From Nephromyces sp. MM_2019 (lineage: Eukaryota > Apicomplexa > Aconoidasida > Nephromycida): a stretch of 36,600 bases of DNA. Position 1 is the stretch's first letter. Each line of letters opens with the position of its first letter. Positions 34,316 through 36,600 of the stretch are shown in pieces. The translations under genes and the position numbers were made by a program. The notes below the pieces were generated by a model. That model was not told the DNA's origin and made no database searches. It saw only the letters and a program-made list of their open reading frames with translations. The DNA lies in assembly GCA_015657535.1 (NCBI GenBank), contig JADHZB010000889.1, forward strand, positions 1 to 36,600, written 5' to 3'.

Positions 34316-36378
34316 CACCTATTTCAAACACACACATACAAAAAGATTCACACACAGAGACACACACATACACACACAGATACGCACACACAGATACATA
34401 TACACTTACACACACACAGATACATACACACACATTTTAAGACTCTCCAACTACATCTTAGTCTATCAACACATCTCCCATATCTAACATACATACATAT
34501 ATATATATATACATTCAATACATATATACATTTATACACTATATAATTCAGATATATATTTTACACATTTTACACAGATAAACCTCTTGAGCAAACTTTT
34601 ACACCTCGAGATCAATCCCTCACAATAAACTCGCAATATTCTCACAAACCACACATTGCACATAATTTTTGGCAGGTGTGTATTTATATATATATATATA
34701 TACACATACACAAACACATACATACACACACACTTACACACACATACACACACACTTACACACACATACACACACACTACAGAATACACACGATACATCT
34801 GAAAAATTTTCCGAATTAATTTTATCCAAAAATATCACACTCCCACACACATCCCCACCCTTACACACCCCCGCCCTTATATACACACACACACATACAC
34901 ACACATATATATATATATATATACACGCACACTACAGAATACACACGATACATCTGAAAAATTTTCCGAATTAATTTTATCCAAAAACGATGAAACTGCA
35001 AATTCGTTCGACGACGACCGCCCGACAATTTCGAAAATTTCGTCGATGCGAAATTCTTTGTCAACAGCCATCCAATCTGCCCAACAACGCACACGTTTTG
35101 CTACACACTCAAACACATCTCCCTTTAAAACATGTGTGTAATGTGTATGTGTGTGTGTGTAAGAGTGCAGGGGGTTGGGGGAGGAATGTGTTTGTATGTG
35201 TGTGTAATTATTTTATAATGTGTTTGTATGTGTCTGTATTTATTCTATACTATGTGTGTATGTGTGTGTAATAATTTTATAATATGTTTGTAGGTGTGTA
35301 TATTATGTTTATATTCTATAAAGTGCAAGTGTGTATATTTAAAATTAGTGTATATATATATATATTGAAATCCTGTGATGATAAAAGATACACAGTTGAA
35401 ATATATTTTTGTAAAATTGAATGATAGATAGACACACCTTCAAGTGTGTGTAGACATATATATCTGACCCTTAATTAATTATTATACATCTATATGATTT
35501 TCTTTGTAGTTCTAGATAAGGTAAAAACACCTGTGTGTAACACTGAGCAAAAAAAACCACCTACACACACTTTGGATGATTCAAAATTTGTTTTTAAAAG
35601 GCCTATAGGCCACACACAGAAACGTCCATCGAGCGCCCCTACAACCTATTTCCCAACTACACCCATTATTTCTTCATTTTTACGTTCAAATATACAACCT
35701 CTACAACATACTATGAAGGCGAAATCGCACACACTTAATCATTCACAATCTTACCCATCTGTACACACACTTACACACAATCAACACACTACATATAATA
35801 ACCCTAAATCTATCAATCAACCCCTCTCATTGAAATTTTATGAAAATAGTTTTTCATTTATTGAGGCTAAATCACACACACCTCAACTTCTCAACACATG
35901 TACACCTCCAACAAGTATGATTTTACACATACACTCACATATAATTATACTCACACATGATTATACACATACACATGATTATATACACACACATAGTTAC
36001 GCACACACATGATTATATACGCACACACATAGTTACACACGCATATACATAGATCTCCCCACATACAGCCAGACACCCATTAAAAAGAACCAATCATTGA
36101 CTCACATACAGATACAATGTCAAGATATAATACATTCTACAAACAAATGTATACACACACACATCTGTAAACACACACACACATACACATAAACCCAACA
36201 ACAACATACACACATCTACAAACTCTCACACACATATATAAACATATATATTTTTACACACATATACATATCTATATATATACACATACACACCTACATC
36301 TACATATTTTATATTTAGACACATCTACACAGTTGGCTGAGCCTAATCCAATTAAGCGTATTGGTGTTTGTTTTGCGG
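29267..36378 (+). CDS. Tandem PPi-type phosphofructokinase, first half and start of second half (gene continues past the window)
   Basis: Glycolytic enzyme family phosphorylating fructose 6-phosphate. Exons: 29267-29884, 30595-30836, 30991-31153, 31393-31640, 32141-32235, 32521-32777, 32974-33062, 33402-33519, 34004-34241, 34578-34675, 34938-35133, 35510-35914, 36319-36378; all in phase, about 942 residues so far. Residues 93-555 follow long PPi-PFK (clade of plant PFP and apicomplexan PFK) in order: RIGIAFGGNSPSSGMHNVLW, LYGFLEGSYGVLK, YRNTGG, LDLDGLMIVGG, LGFDSA, KKYYHFIRCG, LESALQT, IAEEV, LPSNFDCTLGY, LNLNGYLTAITN, NKWGIMALP and TGPLQF. But the expected GGDDSN is GGKDD (196-200), PKTIDGD is PNSPGNE (224-230), MGR is shortened to CGS, and the GYxxRG stretch is absent, so this half looks catalytically dead. 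A linker of about 375 residues, rich in Ser, Thr, His and Pro, leads to IKRIGVCFAG (934-943), the first strand of a second half. Exons 8-12 rest on splice reading alone. Confidence 0.88.
29885..30594. repeat. PFK intron 1 with three spaced repeats
   Basis: This 710-nt intron is AT-rich and free of the CA/TG arrays seen in later introns. It contains three related copies, at 30098-30124, 30151-30179 and 30203-30231, each reading TTCATGTAG, then about eight variable bases, then TTGATTAT or a close form, spaced about 52-53 bp apart. They may be the remains of a 52-bp tandem repeat. Splice sites: TAT|gtaagt and tttcag|CTC. Confidence 0.6.
31641..32140. repeat. PFK intron 4, TG-repeat starting at the donor site
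   Basis: The intron begins with the donor GTGTGT and runs straight into a TG-rich tract of about 270 nt (31641-31912) on the sense strand, ending in a TA run at 31908-31925. This is the reverse polarity of most other introns of the gene, which are CA-rich. The acceptor is aaatag|GAA at 32140/32141. Confidence 0.8.
33063..34003. repeat. CA-rich introns 7 and 8 of PFK
   Basis: Intron 7 (33063-33401) holds TA runs and CACACA tracts and ends with an acceptor made of the repeat itself, (CA)n followed by G. Intron 8 (33520-34003) starts GTACACACAC and carries loose TTTTATACACACACC-type units up to about 33760, then TA runs. The 118-nt exon 8 (33402-33519) sits between them and encodes FVNILTLEWLVQDPESKLEK and onward. 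Confidence 0.75.
34242..34577. repeat. PFK intron 9, CA/TA microsatellites
   Basis: A (TA)n run at about 34284-34313 is followed by CACACAGATACA-type repeats at about 34330-34437. The acceptor is ttacacag|AT at 34577/34578, again at the end of a CA-rich tract. Confidence 0.75.
34773..34832 (+). repeat. Direct repeat, copy 1 (duplicated 3' splice site, inside intron 10)
   Basis: These 60 bases are identical to 34928-34987, 155 bp downstream. The unit starts cacactacag|AATACACACG, so it contains a complete 3' splice site plus the first 50 nt of exon 11. If copy 1 were used, the frame would stay open through the repeat (NTHDTSEKFSELILSK) and then run into His/Thr/Tyr/Ile repeat translation to a stop at about 34975, with no obvious donor, so it is probably silent or a source of alternative transcripts. 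Confidence 0.85.
34928..34987 (+). repeat. Direct repeat, copy 2 (start of PFK exon 11)
   Basis: The second identical copy. Here the repeat runs on into DETANSFDDDRPTISKISSM and a phase-compatible donor at 35133, so this copy is taken as the working exon start at 34938. Confidence 0.8.
35134..35509. repeat. PFK intron 11, TG-repeat starting at the donor site
   Basis: Like intron 4, this intron starts with GTGTGTAATGTG and is TG-rich on the sense strand for about 200 nt (35134-35340). A GGGGTTGGGGGAGG purine patch lies at about 35170-35183. The 3' part loses the TG bias and ends with tttctttgtag|TT. Confidence 0.8.
35915..36318. repeat. PFK intron 12, CA-rich repeats
   Basis: After the donor gtatga the sense strand is a dense CA and TA mixture: ACACATGATTATAC-type units at about 35945-36010, then CACACACAT tracts to about 36300. 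The acceptor used is tatttag at 36318, which keeps phase with exon 12; the AG at 36332 would shift the frame into a stop. Confidence 0.7.
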
Positions 36379-36600
36379 GTAATATATAAAATATCTTAAT
36401 TTTTCACACACATTTCTAAAAATTACACCTTTCTTATAATTTTTATACTTTCACACACACACCCCCCTATTCAACTCAGATAACAAACTAATATTATTTA
36501 CAACCCATCTAAAAATCATCTTAATATACACACTTGTACACACATATACATGATCTATCTATAATAACATCTCCTCGAAATTCATCCCTATACACACACA
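36379..36600. other. Start of PFK intron 13, running off the window
   Basis: After GCGG|gtaatata at 36378/36379 the sequence is AT- and CA-rich with no coding stretch visible. The next exon should encode the GGQAPGGHNV-like loop of the second phosphofructokinase half and lies beyond the window. Confidence 0.65.

Noticed and set aside
35494..36012. Reading exon 12 of PFK through to a stop at about 36012
   Set aside because: After 35914 the frame becomes pure His/Thr/Ile/Tyr repeat translation; splicing at 35914 to 36319 keeps phase and reaches the second phosphofructokinase half.

Overview
The window is nuclear DNA of an AT-rich eukaryote whose genes are split by many short GT-AG introns. A tandem (two-half) PPi-type phosphofructokinase, a CCCH zinc-finger protein with a GKCKPCAF core and a Ran with the YIPTLGV switch I sequence fit an apicomplexan or close alveolate relative. 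The intron density argues against Cryptosporidium. I cannot name the species. Seven genes can be rebuilt with exon phases that agree throughout; six look complete and the seventh runs off the right edge.

Layout from left to right: 1-2016 is microsatellite-rich flank without a confident gene. 6705-2017 (minus) is a 7-exon CCCH zinc-finger gene whose small 3' exons lie inside TG/CA repeats. 6706-10971 is a long intergenic stretch with a decayed 23-bp tandem repeat. 10972-14391 (plus) is a 17-exon multi-pass membrane protein with a degenerate EF-hand-like tail and a weak MLO-like look. 15742-18048 (plus) encodes a protein with two RRMs. 19470-18365 (minus) encodes organellar ribosomal protein bL9. 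20588-21917 (plus) encodes a small EGF-like membrane protein. 24294-21925 (minus) encodes an unrecognised 657-residue protein whose stop lies 7 bp from the stop of the EGF-like gene. 26089-24937 (minus) is Ran GTPase. 29267 to beyond the window (plus) is the phosphofructokinase: its whole first half, a long linker and only the first strand of the second half.

The genes do not form a pathway. They are ordinary housekeeping and cell-biology genes: nuclear transport, RNA binding, organellar translation, glycolysis and two membrane proteins. No mobile element, CRISPR array, tRNA or rRNA was recognised.

The most interesting signals are these. (1) The N-terminal half of the phosphofructokinase keeps the fold landmarks but has lost every catalytic landmark that can be checked. 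(2) At both ends of the window the introns are built from microsatellites: mostly CA on the sense strand, but UG-rich where the tract starts at a GTGTGT donor, giving complementary arms within and between introns. (3) A 60-bp perfect duplication copies a functional 3' splice site inside the phosphofructokinase gene. (4) There is an ancient 23-bp repeat array at about 8.5-8.95 kb. All exon models come from reading splice sites and frames by eye; transcript data would be needed to confirm them.
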